This document shows, one piece after another, positions 1-8,101 of a stretch of 64,000 bases of DNA. The stretch covers positions 1 through 64,000 of the forward strand of contig NZ_FUWM01000008.1 of the NCBI RefSeq assembly GCF_900167185.1, given 5' to 3'. This DNA is from Selenihalanaerobacter shriftii (GTDB lineage Bacteria; Bacillota; Halanaerobiia; Halobacteroidales; Acetohalobiaceae). Below the pieces are notes generated by a model, which was not told the origin of the DNA, did no database searches, and worked only from the letters and a program-made list of their open reading frames with translations. Positions within the stretch are counted from its first letter, which is position 1. Each line of letters opens with the position of its first letter. The translations under genes were made by a program, and so were the position numbers.

Positions 1-288
<288 letters not shown>

Positions 289-290
<2 letters not shown>

Positions 291-555
291 AGGCAGATTT
301 AATAACTCCAAAATAAGAAATTAAAAATTCAATACTATTTGGTAAAAGTATACTAACCATATTTTCTACATTAATACCTAAATCAATTAAACCATTTGCT
401 AATTGATTAGATTTTACTTCTAGTTCATAATAGGTGATTTCTTGGTCTTGAAAACTAGCTACAATCTTTTCTCTTTTATCTTTTGCAATTTTATTTAGAA
501 CTTTTCCTATTACCAATATTTTATAACCTCCTTGATTTTTAATTATTTTATCCAT
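289..555 (-). pseudogene. Acyl-CoA synthetase (AMP-binding family), N-terminal stub
   Basis: An 88-codon reading frame matches the N-terminus of ANL-superfamily acyl-CoA/long-chain fatty-acid ligases: FQDQEITYYELEVKSNQLAN is the usual first adenylation-domain segment, followed by NMVSILLPNSIEFLISYFGV. Family members are about 500 residues long, and the AMP-binding core motifs are absent here. The frame stops right where the IS30 element begins, at VIKSA, where relatives continue GAVVVP. The sequence therefore shows a gene cut by transposition. The rest should lie beyond the left end of the element, outside the window. Confidence 0.75.
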
Positions 556-807
556 TATAAAATTTAAATGGTAGTCTTATATATACTTCAATTTTATAGA
601 ATAAAATCCCTTTATAATATAAGTTATTTTAATATCATTAAGTTGAATATACCAAATTATTAACCTGGGCTTTTAGCTTTTTTCTATATTTTAGTATTTA
701 TACAGACTTTAGTTTAATTAAAATCTTTAGAATTAAACTCTAAATATGATTAATAATAACTACTTTAAAGTTCACTATACCTTAGTTCAAAATTCTTTAT
801 ATAACCT
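556..807. other. AT-rich intergenic region
   Basis: No convincing gene, hairpin or repeat is visible between the acyl-CoA synthetase stub and the promoter of the SYLF gene. It presumably holds the promoter of the interrupted synthetase on the minus strand. Confidence 0.5.
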
Positions 808-836
808 TTGACAATTTATATTTTAAATTTTATAAT
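808..836 (+). promoter_or_regulatory. Sigma-A type promoter of the SYLF gene
   Basis: A consensus -35 TTGACA (808-813) and -10 TATAAT (831-836) are separated by 17 bases. They lie about 55 bases upstream of the start codon at 891, which is preceded by GAGGAGG. Confidence 0.8.
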
Positions 837-890
837 GAAGAAAGATGTACATATAAACAAAGAGAACGATTTAAATATGAGGAGGTAAAA

Positions 891-1583
891 ATGAAATTTA
901 AAAAGTTTTATATTTTAATTATTTGTCTGTTTTTAATAATATCACTAGGTATTAATAAAGTCCAAGCTGAATCGCCAAATAATCGTATTGAAAAAGCTAT
1001 TAAAGTATTAAATGAAGTCTCTGATCAGAATGATGCAGAATCTATGGCTAGCCTACTTAGAAAAGCTAAAGGGGTTGTTATCTTTCCTAAAGTACTTAAA
1101 GGAGGGTTTATATTCGGGGCCCGTTACGGTGATGGTTTATTATTAAAACATGACACCAATCGTGATATCTGGTACGGTCCTTATTTTATTGAAATGAAAG
1201 GATTATCATATGGATTCCAAGCTGGAGTTCAGTCCATTGGTCTTGTTTTAGTTATTAATAATGAACTTGGTTTGAATAATTTTGAAGAAAGCACTCTAAC
1301 CTTAGGAGGAGATCTTTCAATAGCTGCTGGTCCTGTTGGACGTTCAACAGAAGCCAGCACAGATATTGAATTAGAAGCAGCCATATATAGTTATTCAATG
1401 AGTAAAGGTGCATTTGCTGGTGTCTCTATTGAAGGTTCCCAAATAAAGAATGATACAGAAGCTAATAGAACTTACTGGGGGACTTCTCTTACTCCACATG
1501 AAATGCTTAACAAAAGAGCAACTAGCTACAAAATCACTTCTTTAATCAATACTATTGAAAAGCTTACGGCAACTGCAGATTAA
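891..1583 (+). CDS. Secreted SYLF-domain (DUF500) lipid-binding protein
   Basis: This 230-residue protein starts with a signal peptide (residues 1-26, hydrophobic core then VQAES), so it should be exported. Residues about 35-225 form a SYLF/Ysc84 domain: the run GVVIFPKVLKGGFIFGARYG and a glycine-rich region with GGDLSIAAGPVG are typical. SYLF proteins bind phosphoinositides in eukaryotes; bacterial members are secreted or periplasmic and of unclear role. The gene stands alone with its own promoter and a strong terminator shared with the converging flavodoxin gene. Family assignment is firm; function is not known. Confidence 0.85.
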   Translation: MKFKKFYILIICLFLIISLGINKVQAESPNNRIEKAIKVLNEVSDQNDAESMASLLRKAKGVVIFPKVLKGGFIFGARYGDGLLLKHDTNRDIWYGPYFIEMKGLSYGFQAGVQSIGLVLVINNELGLNNFEESTLTLGGDLSIAAGPVGRSTEASTDIELEAAIYSYSMSKGAFAGVSIEGSQIKNDTEANRTYWGTSLTPHEMLNKRATSYKITSLINTIEKLTATAD

Positions 1584-1592
1584 ATATATCCT

Positions 1593-1629
1593 AAAAAAAG
1601 ACCAGAGCTAGATTATGCTCTGGTCTTTT
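1593..1629. terminator. Bidirectional terminator between SYLF gene and flavodoxin
   Basis: The stem GACCAGAGC/GCTCTGGTC is flanked by seven A on one side and four T on the other. It can therefore stop transcription from both converging genes. Confidence 0.85.
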
Positions 1630-1654
1630 AGCAAATTACTTTTTTAATTTAGAC

Positions 1655-2140
1655 TTATTCAAAAATTTCTAATGCTTTAGCAGCAACTCTACTTCCAAAT
1701 AGTTTTGCTCTTTCCTGTTGCTCAGCATCCCCTTCTTTAATACATACAGCTCCATAATGAGTAAAAGGTTTCCCTTCGGCTGAACCAACAGAATATACTA
1801 ACATTCCTTTAACTAACATATGTCCTGCTAATGTTAATAAAGCCGAATCGGCTCCTCCACCTAAATAATTTTCTGTAGCAAAGGCAGCACCTAACTTACC
1901 TGAAAGATCAAATTCATGAGATGTATCAAACCATTTTTTAATTTGCCAAGAAAAATCTGCTAAATAAGTAGGACAACCAAAAATTACAGCTGCTGCTTCA
2001 TCTAAAAATCCTTGGTCTATATCTTCAATTCCCATACATTTTACTTCAACATTTCCTGCTGAACTTGCTCCTTCAGCAATAATTCCTGCTACTGTCTCTG
2101 TATTCCCACTTTCGCTATGATATAAAATAGCTAATTTCAT
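1655..2140 (-). CDS. Flavodoxin-family protein (NAD(P)H-dependent FMN reductase-like)
   Basis: This 161-residue cytoplasmic protein has the flavodoxin fold. LAILYHSESGNTETVA at the N-terminus is the FMN phosphate-binding loop (SGNTET), VIFGCPTYLADFSW is the second FMN loop, and ENYLGGGADSALLTL resembles WrbA/NQO-type flavoproteins. It should bind FMN and carry one- or two-electron transfers; the partner is not visible. It is monocistronic, with GAGGGG before the ATG. A WrbA-like quinone reductase is possible, but the length is shorter than WrbA (about 200 residues). Confidence 0.8.
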   Translation of the reverse strand: MKLAILYHSESGNTETVAGIIAEGASSAGNVEVKCMGIEDIDQGFLDEAAAVIFGCPTYLADFSWQIKKWFDTSHEFDLSGKLGAAFATENYLGGGADSALLTLAGHMLVKGMLVYSVGSAEGKPFTHYGAVCIKEGDAEQQERAKLFGSRVAAKALEIFE

Positions 2141-2275
2141 TAAATTAACCCCTCCTCTTTATAAAATAAACTGTACTATTAGTATTACTATAAAACAACT
2201 TATTTTCCTGTTTAGAACTTGATAAACATATTATTCTTAATTATCCATTTAATTTATATTTAATTAATATTTTCA

Positions 2276-2295
2276 GTCATAAGTGACTAAGTAAT
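2276..2295. repeat. 20-bp repeat, copy 1 (second copy at 35672-35691)
   Basis: GTCATAAGTGACTAAGTAAT occurs here and identically at 35672-35691. In both places it follows an AATATTTT-containing tract and lies 25-70 bases from gene debris. It contains the inverted repeat GTCA-N4-TGAC. Its function is unknown. Confidence 0.55.
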
Positions 2296-2315
2296 AAATG
2301 TACTATGTTAAATAA

Positions 2316-2357
2316 AATAAGAGCTAACTCCTATTAAATGAGAAGCTAGCTCTTATT
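2316..2357. terminator. Hairpin downstream of a decayed gene fragment
   Basis: AATAAGAGCTA pairs with TAGCTCTTATT around a 20-base loop. It sits immediately 3' of the minus-strand fragment that ends at 2361, so it is probably the old terminator of that gene. Confidence 0.65.
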
Positions 2358-2360
2358 CAA

Positions 2361-2621
2361 TCATTCTGAAGAATTAGGAATTCTACCTGGAATTAAACCT
2401 ATAACTGGTCTAACTGGATCAGGACGAGGATCAAAATTCATTGAACCATTTCCTGTTTCTGGTGGTTCAAAAGTAACTACTACCATATCAAACGGCCATG
2501 CTGACTGATCAATGGAAAATTCATTCTTAAAAACACCTAAACCATCTTGTAAAGTAAGATCTGTATCTCTAAAAAGACCAGTAGTTATATGATTATATAA
2601 CCAACTAAATAATATAATTAG
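2361..2621 (-). pseudogene. Decayed gene: C-terminal fragment of an unrecognised protein
   Basis: On the minus strand a frame is open from 2621 to a TGA at 2361-2363 with no ATG, GTG or TTG start and no ribosome site. The translation is protein-like, with segments such as TLQDGLGVFKNEFSIDQ, FDMVVVTFEPPETGNGS and a proline-rich tail FDPRPDPVRPVIGLIPG. A terminator follows directly. These points together suggest the surviving last 86 codons of a deleted gene. I do not recognise the family. Confidence 0.45.
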
Positions 2622-2662
2622 TCATTTATTATGAAAAACTCTAAATATACATAAAAATATAA

Positions 2663-3562
2663 TTAACCTTTTCTTTGATCGTCTATGTTCTTAACTTTAT
2701 CAAATAAATCATCAATCTCTTTTTTTCCATAAGAGTATAATTCACCACAAAAATGACATCTAATTTCTACCTGACCCTCTTCTGCAATTATCTCCTTAAT
2801 TTCTTCTCTGCCTAAACCAACTAATAAATTTTTAGTACGGTCTTTACTACATTTACATTTATAAGAAACATCACGTTGAGTCAAAGTTCTAAATCTAAAA
2901 CCATCTAAAACCTTTTCTAATAACTCTTCAGGACTTAAACCTTGATTTATTAATCCACTTACTGATTCTATCTTTGCTAAGTTTTCTTCTAATTGTTCTA
3001 TTGTTTCTTCACTAGCCTCTGGTAATAACTGAACAATGAATCCACCAGCAGCTTTAACTGAAAGGTCAGTATCTATTAAAACTCCTAATCCAACAGCCGA
3101 AGGAGTTTGTTCTGATTGAGTGAAATAGTATGTAAGGTCTTCACCAATCTCACCAGAAATTAAAGGTACGCTACCTTCATATGGTTCCTTTAATCCTAAA
3201 TTTTTACGGACAATCAACTTACCATTGCCAATAGCTCCAGCTACATCTAACTTTCCTTGTTTATTAGTCATAAAATCTATTTTAGGGTTACCAACATACC
3301 CTCTTACCTCTCCGTAATGATTAGATTCAGCAACTATCTTATTTAAAGGACCATCACCAATAATTTTTAAACCAGTTTCATGTCCAGTTTTAACCATAGA
3401 CCCCATCAATAAATTAGCACTTAACGCTCTTCCTAAAGCTGCTGTTGCCACTGGTGTTGTATTATGTGCCTGTTGAGCATCTTTAACAACTTTAGTTGAA
3501 TTAACTGCTAAAGCTCTAATCTCTTTATTTGTAGTCATTACTCTGATTAAATTATCTTTCAC
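2663..3562 (-). CDS. hslO: Hsp33 redox-regulated chaperone
   Basis: Hsp33 is a cytoplasmic holdase activated by oxidation of a C-terminal zinc centre; it protects unfolding proteins during oxidative or bleach stress. The 299-residue length is typical. The zinc ligands are present as CKC (YKCKCSKD) and CHFC, 30 residues apart, matching the family pattern CxC-x(27-32)-CxxC. The N-terminal substrate-binding domain carries VATAALGRALSANLLMGSM. The start is GTG at 3562 behind GAGGTGAT. The gene is monocistronic. In an anaerobe it is a plausible oxygen-exposure defence. Confidence 0.95.
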   Translation of the reverse strand: MKDNLIRVMTTNKEIRALAVNSTKVVKDAQQAHNTTPVATAALGRALSANLLMGSMVKTGHETGLKIIGDGPLNKIVAESNHYGEVRGYVGNPKIDFMTNKQGKLDVAGAIGNGKLIVRKNLGLKEPYEGSVPLISGEIGEDLTYYFTQSEQTPSAVGLGVLIDTDLSVKAAGGFIVQLLPEASEETIEQLEENLAKIESVSGLINQGLSPEELLEKVLDGFRFRTLTQRDVSYKCKCSKDRTKNLLVGLGREEIKEIIAEEGQVEIRCHFCGELYSYGKKEIDDLFDKVKNIDDQRKG

Positions 3563-3757
3563 TTAGTATCACCTCTATATCATTATATCGTCTTATCTGT
3601 AAATTTTAAAATATTATTTTGCATAATATCAAACTTGAAATTTTTTTGAAAATCTAACTCTTATATGTTTAATTATGAGTATAATAAACAAAGATTAAGA
3701 AAATATTAATTATTGAAGAGTAACTATCTTATAAAAGAACCAAGAGGAGTGGATCAA

Positions 3758-4261
3758 TTGACTAAATCCGTCTTTTTAGACCGCGATGGTGTTATTAATA
3801 AATATGATAAACCAGTTAATAAACCTGAAGACTTAGAGCTATTTCCTTGGACTAGTCAAGCCATAAACCAGCTTAATCAAGCAGGTTACAAAGTCTTTAT
3901 TGTTACTAATCAAGGTGGTATAGAATCTGGTTACTTCACTACAACAGATTTAGAAAAAATCCACCAAAATTTAGTAACAACCTTAAAAGAAGATGATGCT
4001 ATTATTGATGATATTGAATATTGTCCACATTTTAAATCAAATTGTAAATGTCGCAAACCAAAACCAGGCATGATATTTAAATTAGCTGATAAATATAATA
4101 TCGATTTAAAAGCCTCCTTTATGGTAGGAGACCGAAACTCTGATATTATAGCTGGTAATAAAGCTAAATGTCAAACTATTAAGTTAGGAGAAGAATATCC
4201 TGCAGCAAATTATTCTGTTAAGAATTTAGCAGAAGCAGTCTCTATTATTAAATCTCATTAA
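3758..4261 (+). CDS. HAD-IIIA phosphatase, GmhB-like
   Basis: This 167-residue HAD hydrolase resembles D-glycero-D-manno-heptose-1,7-bisphosphate 7-phosphatase. It has the DxD nucleophile motif FLDRDGVIN, motif II VTNQGG, the zinc-binding insertion CPHFKSNCKCRKPKPGM that marks GmhB/histidinol-phosphatase relatives, and motif IV MVGDRNSDI. An upstream in-frame TTG at 3713 is possible, but AGGAG at 3745-3749 is 8 bases from the TTG at 3758, which I prefer. A heptose role would fit a diderm envelope but is not shown by the neighbours. Histidinol phosphatase is the alternative. Confidence 0.8.
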   Translation: MTKSVFLDRDGVINKYDKPVNKPEDLELFPWTSQAINQLNQAGYKVFIVTNQGGIESGYFTTTDLEKIHQNLVTTLKEDDAIIDDIEYCPHFKSNCKCRKPKPGMIFKLADKYNIDLKASFMVGDRNSDIIAGNKAKCQTIKLGEEYPAANYSVKNLAEAVSIIKSH

Positions 4262-4266
4262 CCTCT

Positions 4267-5745
4267 TCATACTAAAGGCATCCAACGATTATCCCAATCC
4301 TGATTAGAGTTAGAGAGTTCTTTATTAATAACATCTCCTAATTTCTTAATTCCTTCTTTAATCTCTCGCTCAGTTACTGCTGCTATACTTAACCTAACTT
4401 TATTTGTTTGAGGTTGATTATGATAAAATACCGTACCAGGAGCAATATTAATTCCTGCTGCAAAAGCCTTATCATATAATTCATTAGCAGTAAGGCCTTG
4501 TGGTAGTTCCAACCAAATATTTAAACCACCCTCTGGTGCTACAAAGTCACATTCTTGAGGTAAATATTCATTTAAAACAGTAATCATAATCTGATACCTT
4601 TGCTGATAAGTTTCTTTTAATTTATTAAGTTGCTTCTCCCATAACTCTTCTCTAAAATACAGATCTAAAACTCGCTGAATCAAACCATCAGTAAAAATAT
4701 CTGACATATATTTAGATAATAAAATATCATTAAAATGACATTCTGGAATAATTAAAAAAGCTAATCTCAAACCTGGCATGAATATCTTTGAAAAACTTTT
4801 AATATAAATTACTCTTTCATCTTCATCCATAGCTTTTAAAGCCATATTATTACTTTCTCCATAATTCAAATCACTCAAACAGTCATCTTCAATAATTAAT
4901 AAATCATACTTTTGAGCTAACTCTAATATCCTTTCTTTTTTCTCCTGAGAATAACTATAACCTGTTGGATTTTGAAAATTAGGCATTAAATAAATGAATT
5001 TAGGTTTTTCCTTTTTTAATTCACTTTCCAACAACTTAAGATCTATCCCATTTTGATTAATAGGAATCTCTGTTATATTAGCATTTCGAGATTTAAAAAC
5101 AGAAATTGCTCCAGGATAAGTAGGCTGCTCTACAAATACTGTATCTCCATAATCCAAAAAAGTTTTAGCTAAAATATCAATTCCCTGTTGTGCTCCGGAA
5201 ATAATTTGGATTTCATTAACATCGGCTTCTATCTGATATCTATTTATATATTTACTAATAGATTTTCGCAATGCTAAATAACCTTGGCTCTTTTGATAAC
5301 CGAAGGCGTATCCTCCATCTCTCTCTAATACTTTATTAATTAATCTTTTAAAAGGACTAATTGGAAATAAATCAGGAGTCGGAGCAGCAGTAGCAAAATT
5401 AATTATACCTTCTTGTCCACTTTCCTTCCTCTCTTCTATAAATTTTGTATCCTCATCAATATATACTTCCTCATCTAAGTAAATATCTTCTTTAAATTCA
5501 ACTTTAGGAGCAACAAAAGTCCCACTACCAACTTTTTTATAAACTATTTCTTCCTCTGCCAATAGATTATAAGCATTAACAACGGTTACGTTATTAACTC
5601 CTAATTCTTCTGCAAACTTTCTAATCGATGGTAACTTTGTATGAGTTTTTACCTCTCCTTTCTCAATTAAACTTTTTAACTGACTATATAATTGAATATA
5701 TAAATGTTTAGAAGATATTTTGTCTAATTGTACCCCTTTGAACAT
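4267..5745 (-). CDS. pdxR: MocR/PdxR-family regulator (GntR wHTH plus aminotransferase domain)
   Basis: This 492-residue MocR-type regulator has a GntR winged helix at residues about 10-78 (KLPSIRKFAEELGVNNVTVV) fused to a fold-type I aminotransferase domain (about 115-480). The PLP lysine is in YIKSFSKIFMPGLRLAF. It is divergent from pdxS-pdxT, the arrangement of PdxR, which senses PLP and controls de novo PLP synthesis. The shared 202-base gap and its own first codons hold repeated TTGTACCC motifs that are likely operators. PdxR is inferred from position; the MocR family call is firm. Confidence 0.88.
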   Translation of the reverse strand: MFKGVQLDKISSKHLYIQLYSQLKSLIEKGEVKTHTKLPSIRKFAEELGVNNVTVVNAYNLLAEEEIVYKKVGSGTFVAPKVEFKEDIYLDEEVYIDEDTKFIEERKESGQEGIINFATAAPTPDLFPISPFKRLINKVLERDGGYAFGYQKSQGYLALRKSISKYINRYQIEADVNEIQIISGAQQGIDILAKTFLDYGDTVFVEQPTYPGAISVFKSRNANITEIPINQNGIDLKLLESELKKEKPKFIYLMPNFQNPTGYSYSQEKKERILELAQKYDLLIIEDDCLSDLNYGESNNMALKAMDEDERVIYIKSFSKIFMPGLRLAFLIIPECHFNDILLSKYMSDIFTDGLIQRVLDLYFREELWEKQLNKLKETYQQRYQIMITVLNEYLPQECDFVAPEGGLNIWLELPQGLTANELYDKAFAAGINIAPGTVFYHNQPQTNKVRLSIAAVTEREIKEGIKKLGDVINKELSNSNQDWDNRWMPLV

Positions 5746-5846
5746 AATAGTTCCTCCTTATCTCTAAATTACAGACTATATAAATATTTATTGTACCCCT
5801 CTTGACAATACAATCTACTTTTGTATATAATAATTAATGGGTACAA
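5728..5846. promoter_or_regulatory. Candidate PdxR operators flanking the pdxS promoter
   Basis: TTGTACCC occurs at 5728-5735 (inside the first codons of pdxR) and at 5791-5798, exactly 63 bases apart, close to six helical turns. Its exact inverse GGGTACAA lies at 5839-5846. A sigma-A promoter toward pdxS (TTGACA 5802-5807, TATAAT 5826-5831, 18-base spacer) sits between the last two motifs. MocR regulators of this type bind direct and inverted repeats in the same relative place, so autoregulation plus control of pdxST is likely. Confidence 0.65.
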
Positions 5847-5947
5847 TACTATTTATTATAATATTGAACCCATACAATTTATTATATAGTAAATTAAAAA
5901 CAGTGTAAAGTATAGGTTGTTAATTACTTAAAAAGGAGATGATTAAA

Positions 5948-6826
5948 ATGAATGACAGATATGAATTGAACAAGAATCTAGCCCAAATGCTAAAAGGTGG
6001 AGTAATCATGGACGTAACAACTTCTGAAGAAGCAAAAATTGCCGAAGAGGCTGGTGCAGTAGCAGTAATGGCTTTAGAAAGAGTTCCTGCTGATATTCGT
6101 AAACAAGGTGGTGTCGCTCGAGCTTCAGATCCAGCCATGATTGAAGAGATTATTGAATCTGTTTCTATTCCAGTTATGGCTAAAACCAGAATTGGTCATT
6201 TTGTTGAAGCCCAAGTTTTAAAAGCTCTCGATGTAGATTACATAGATGAAAGTGAAGTTTTAACTCCTGCTGATGAAGATAATCACATTAATAAAGAAAA
6301 ATTTGATATTCCATTCGTCTGTGGAGCTACAAATTTAGCCGAAGCACTACGTCGTATCGGTGAAGGAGCTAGTATGATCCGAACTAAAGGTGAGGCTGGT
6401 ACTGGTAATGTAGTAGAAGCAGTTCGCCATATGAGAACTATCAATGCAGAAATTAGACAATTGACTACTTTAGATAGTGAAGAATTAATGACAGCAGCTA
6501 AAGAACATAGAGCACCTTTTGAATTAGTTAAGTATGTAGCAGAGAATGGCAGGTTACCTGTTATCAATTTTGCAGCCGGTGGAATTGCTACCCCTGCTGA
6601 TGCAGCACTTATGATGCAGTTAGGCTGTGATGGGGTCTTTGTCGGTTCAGGTATCTTTAAATCGGGTAATCCTGTTAAACGAGCCAATGCAATTGTCAAG
6701 GCTACTGCCCATTATGAAGATCCTCAAGCCATTGCTAAAGTCTCAAAAAACATTGGGGAAGCAATGGTAGGAATTAATATAAGTGATTTACCTGACAATG
6801 AAAAATTAGCCGACAGAGGATGGTAA
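5948..6826 (+). CDS. pdxS: Pyridoxal 5'-phosphate synthase, lyase subunit PdxS
   Basis: PdxS condenses ribose 5-phosphate, glyceraldehyde 3-phosphate and ammonia into PLP, as a dodecamer fed with ammonia by PdxT. The 292-residue sequence is near-textbook: [20 protein letters not shown], then [14 protein letters not shown] with the Schiff-base lysine, [20 protein letters not shown] with the second catalytic lysine, and [19 protein letters not shown]. An ATG at 5939 is one base from AAGGAG; the ATG at 5948 has a normal 9-base spacing and is chosen. pdxT follows after 23 bases. Confidence 0.97.
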   Translation: MNDRYELNKNLAQMLKGGVIMDVTTSEEAKIAEEAGAVAVMALERVPADIRKQGGVARASDPAMIEEIIESVSIPVMAKTRIGHFVEAQVLKALDVDYIDESEVLTPADEDNHINKEKFDIPFVCGATNLAEALRRIGEGASMIRTKGEAGTGNVVEAVRHMRTINAEIRQLTTLDSEELMTAAKEHRAPFELVKYVAENGRLPVINFAAGGIATPADAALMMQLGCDGVFVGSGIFKSGNPVKRANAIVKATAHYEDPQAIAKVSKNIGEAMVGINISDLPDNEKLADRGW

Positions 6827-6849
6827 TCTAATAAAGAAGGTGACAGACT

Positions 6850-7434
6850 ATGATTAAAATCGGAGTATTATCGTTACAAGGGAGTGTCGAAGAACATCTT
6901 GACTTATTAGATAAAATTCCGGAAGTAACTCCTCTTCCAATCAAGAAAAAAGAAGAATTTAAAGATTTAGATGGGTTGATTTTACCTGGTGGTGAGAGTA
7001 CAACTCTTAGTAAATTAATTCATATCTTCGAAATTAGAAAAAATATTATTAAATTAGCCCAGCAAGGTATTCCTATCTGGGGAACCTGTGCCGGTATGAT
7101 TTTAATGGCTAAGCAAATCCACGGGCAAAAAAATAGTCATCTTGATTTAATAGATATTACTGTGAGACGTAATGGTTATGGTAATCAACTTGCTAGTTTT
7201 AAAACTAAGGCAATAATTCCCAAACTATCTAAACAAAAAATTCCTTTAATATTCATTCGTGCTCCTTATATTACAGAAGTAAATTCTAATGTTGAAGTAT
7301 TATTAGAAATTGATGATAAGATAGTGGCTGTAGAGCAAAATAATCTTTTAGCTACTTCTTTTCATCCTGAATTAGATGATGATCTAACAGTTCATCAATA
7401 CTTTGTGCAAAAAATAAAACAAAATATTAATTAA
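6850..7434 (+). CDS. pdxT: Pyridoxal 5'-phosphate synthase, glutaminase subunit PdxT
   Basis: This 194-residue class I glutamine amidotransferase supplies ammonia to PdxS. It shows the oxyanion loop LILPGGESTTLSKLI, the nucleophile cysteine in WGTCAGMILMA, and the His/Glu pair in SFHPEL near the C-terminus. It is second in the pdxST operon, with AAGAAGGTGA before the ATG, and is followed by a terminator at 7451-7491. PdxT length is usually 185-200, so this copy is complete. Confidence 0.96.
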   Translation: MIKIGVLSLQGSVEEHLDLLDKIPEVTPLPIKKKEEFKDLDGLILPGGESTTLSKLIHIFEIRKNIIKLAQQGIPIWGTCAGMILMAKQIHGQKNSHLDLIDITVRRNGYGNQLASFKTKAIIPKLSKQKIPLIFIRAPYITEVNSNVEVLLEIDDKIVAVEQNNLLATSFHPELDDDLTVHQYFVQKIKQNIN

Positions 7435-7450
7435 GATTCATTTTTTCAAT

Positions 7451-7491
7451 AAATAGGACACGACCATAAATAATATAGGCGTGTCCTATTT
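7451..7491. terminator. Terminator between pdxT and the CheY-like gene
   Basis: AAATAGGACAC pairs with GTGTCCTATTT around a 19-base loop between two converging genes. T-rich tracts are short, so efficiency is uncertain. Confidence 0.7.
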
Positions 7492-7496
7492 CAAAC

Positions 7497-7856
7497 TTAA
7501 AATATTTTATTAATAGCTTTCTTAAATTTATCTGGATGAACAGGTTTAATTAAAAAATCTTTTGCTCCATTCTTGATAGCTTCAATTATTATTGATTCAG
7601 AATCCATAGCACTACAGACTAGTATATTTGCCTCTGGATCTATCTTTAAAATTCTTTTCAAAGCAGTAAGCCCATCTACACCTGGCATAACAATATCTAA
7701 GATAACTAAATTTGGTTTAAATTTTTTATATAATTCTACCACTTCTATTCCATTTTTAGCTCTCCCTACTACTTCAAAACCAACTTCTTTTAACATATCC
7801 TTAAACATTAATCTCATAAATATGGCGTCATCAGCAACTAATGCTTTCTTTCCCAT
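7497..7856 (-). CDS. Single-domain CheY-like response regulator
   Basis: This 119-residue receiver domain has no output domain. The acidic pair is D9/D10 (VADDAIFM), the phospho-acceptor is D54 (LVILDIVMPGVDG), the switch Ser is S82 (LVCSAMD), and the conserved lysine is K104 (LIKPVHP). Stand-alone receivers of this type act in chemotaxis (CheY) or as Spo0F-like relays. The nearest partner is the frameshifted histidine kinase 240 bases upstream on the same strand, so it may belong to that signalling unit rather than to the flagellar motor. Confidence 0.88.
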   Translation of the reverse strand: MGKKALVADDAIFMRLMFKDMLKEVGFEVVGRAKNGIEVVELYKKFKPNLVILDIVMPGVDGLTALKRILKIDPEANILVCSAMDSESIIIEAIKNGAKDFLIKPVHPDKFKKAINKIF

Positions 7857-7894
7857 TAGATTCCTCCTACAAATATTACTTAAAAGATTACTAA

Positions 7895-8002
7895 TTAATC
7901 TGTATTCTTCTTAACCAGATTTAATTCATAATAATCTATTATATTACGAAGTAATAAAATAGTATTAAATGGGAAATGCATTTCTGCATTTTGAGAAATC
8001 AT
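7895..8002 (-). CDS. Short ORF (35 aa) between sensor kinase and receiver genes
   Basis: ATG at 8002 is preceded by AGGGGAG with about 8 bases of spacing, and the frame runs to a TAA at 7895. The peptide begins MISQNAEMHFPF, continues NTILLLRNIIDYYELNLV and ends in a basic KKNTD. I do not recognise it. It sits between kinase and receiver genes on the same strand. It could be a small signalling protein, or the remnant of one. Confidence 0.35.
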   Translation of the reverse strand: MISQNAEMHFPFNTILLLRNIIDYYELNLVKKNTD

Positions 8003-8101
8003 AATTCATCTCCCCTACTTTCTTATAATAGGCTAATTTTAAATAAAATACCTGAACACTCATTCATATATAAACTAAAAATATAAATTATTATCCTGAA
8101 T

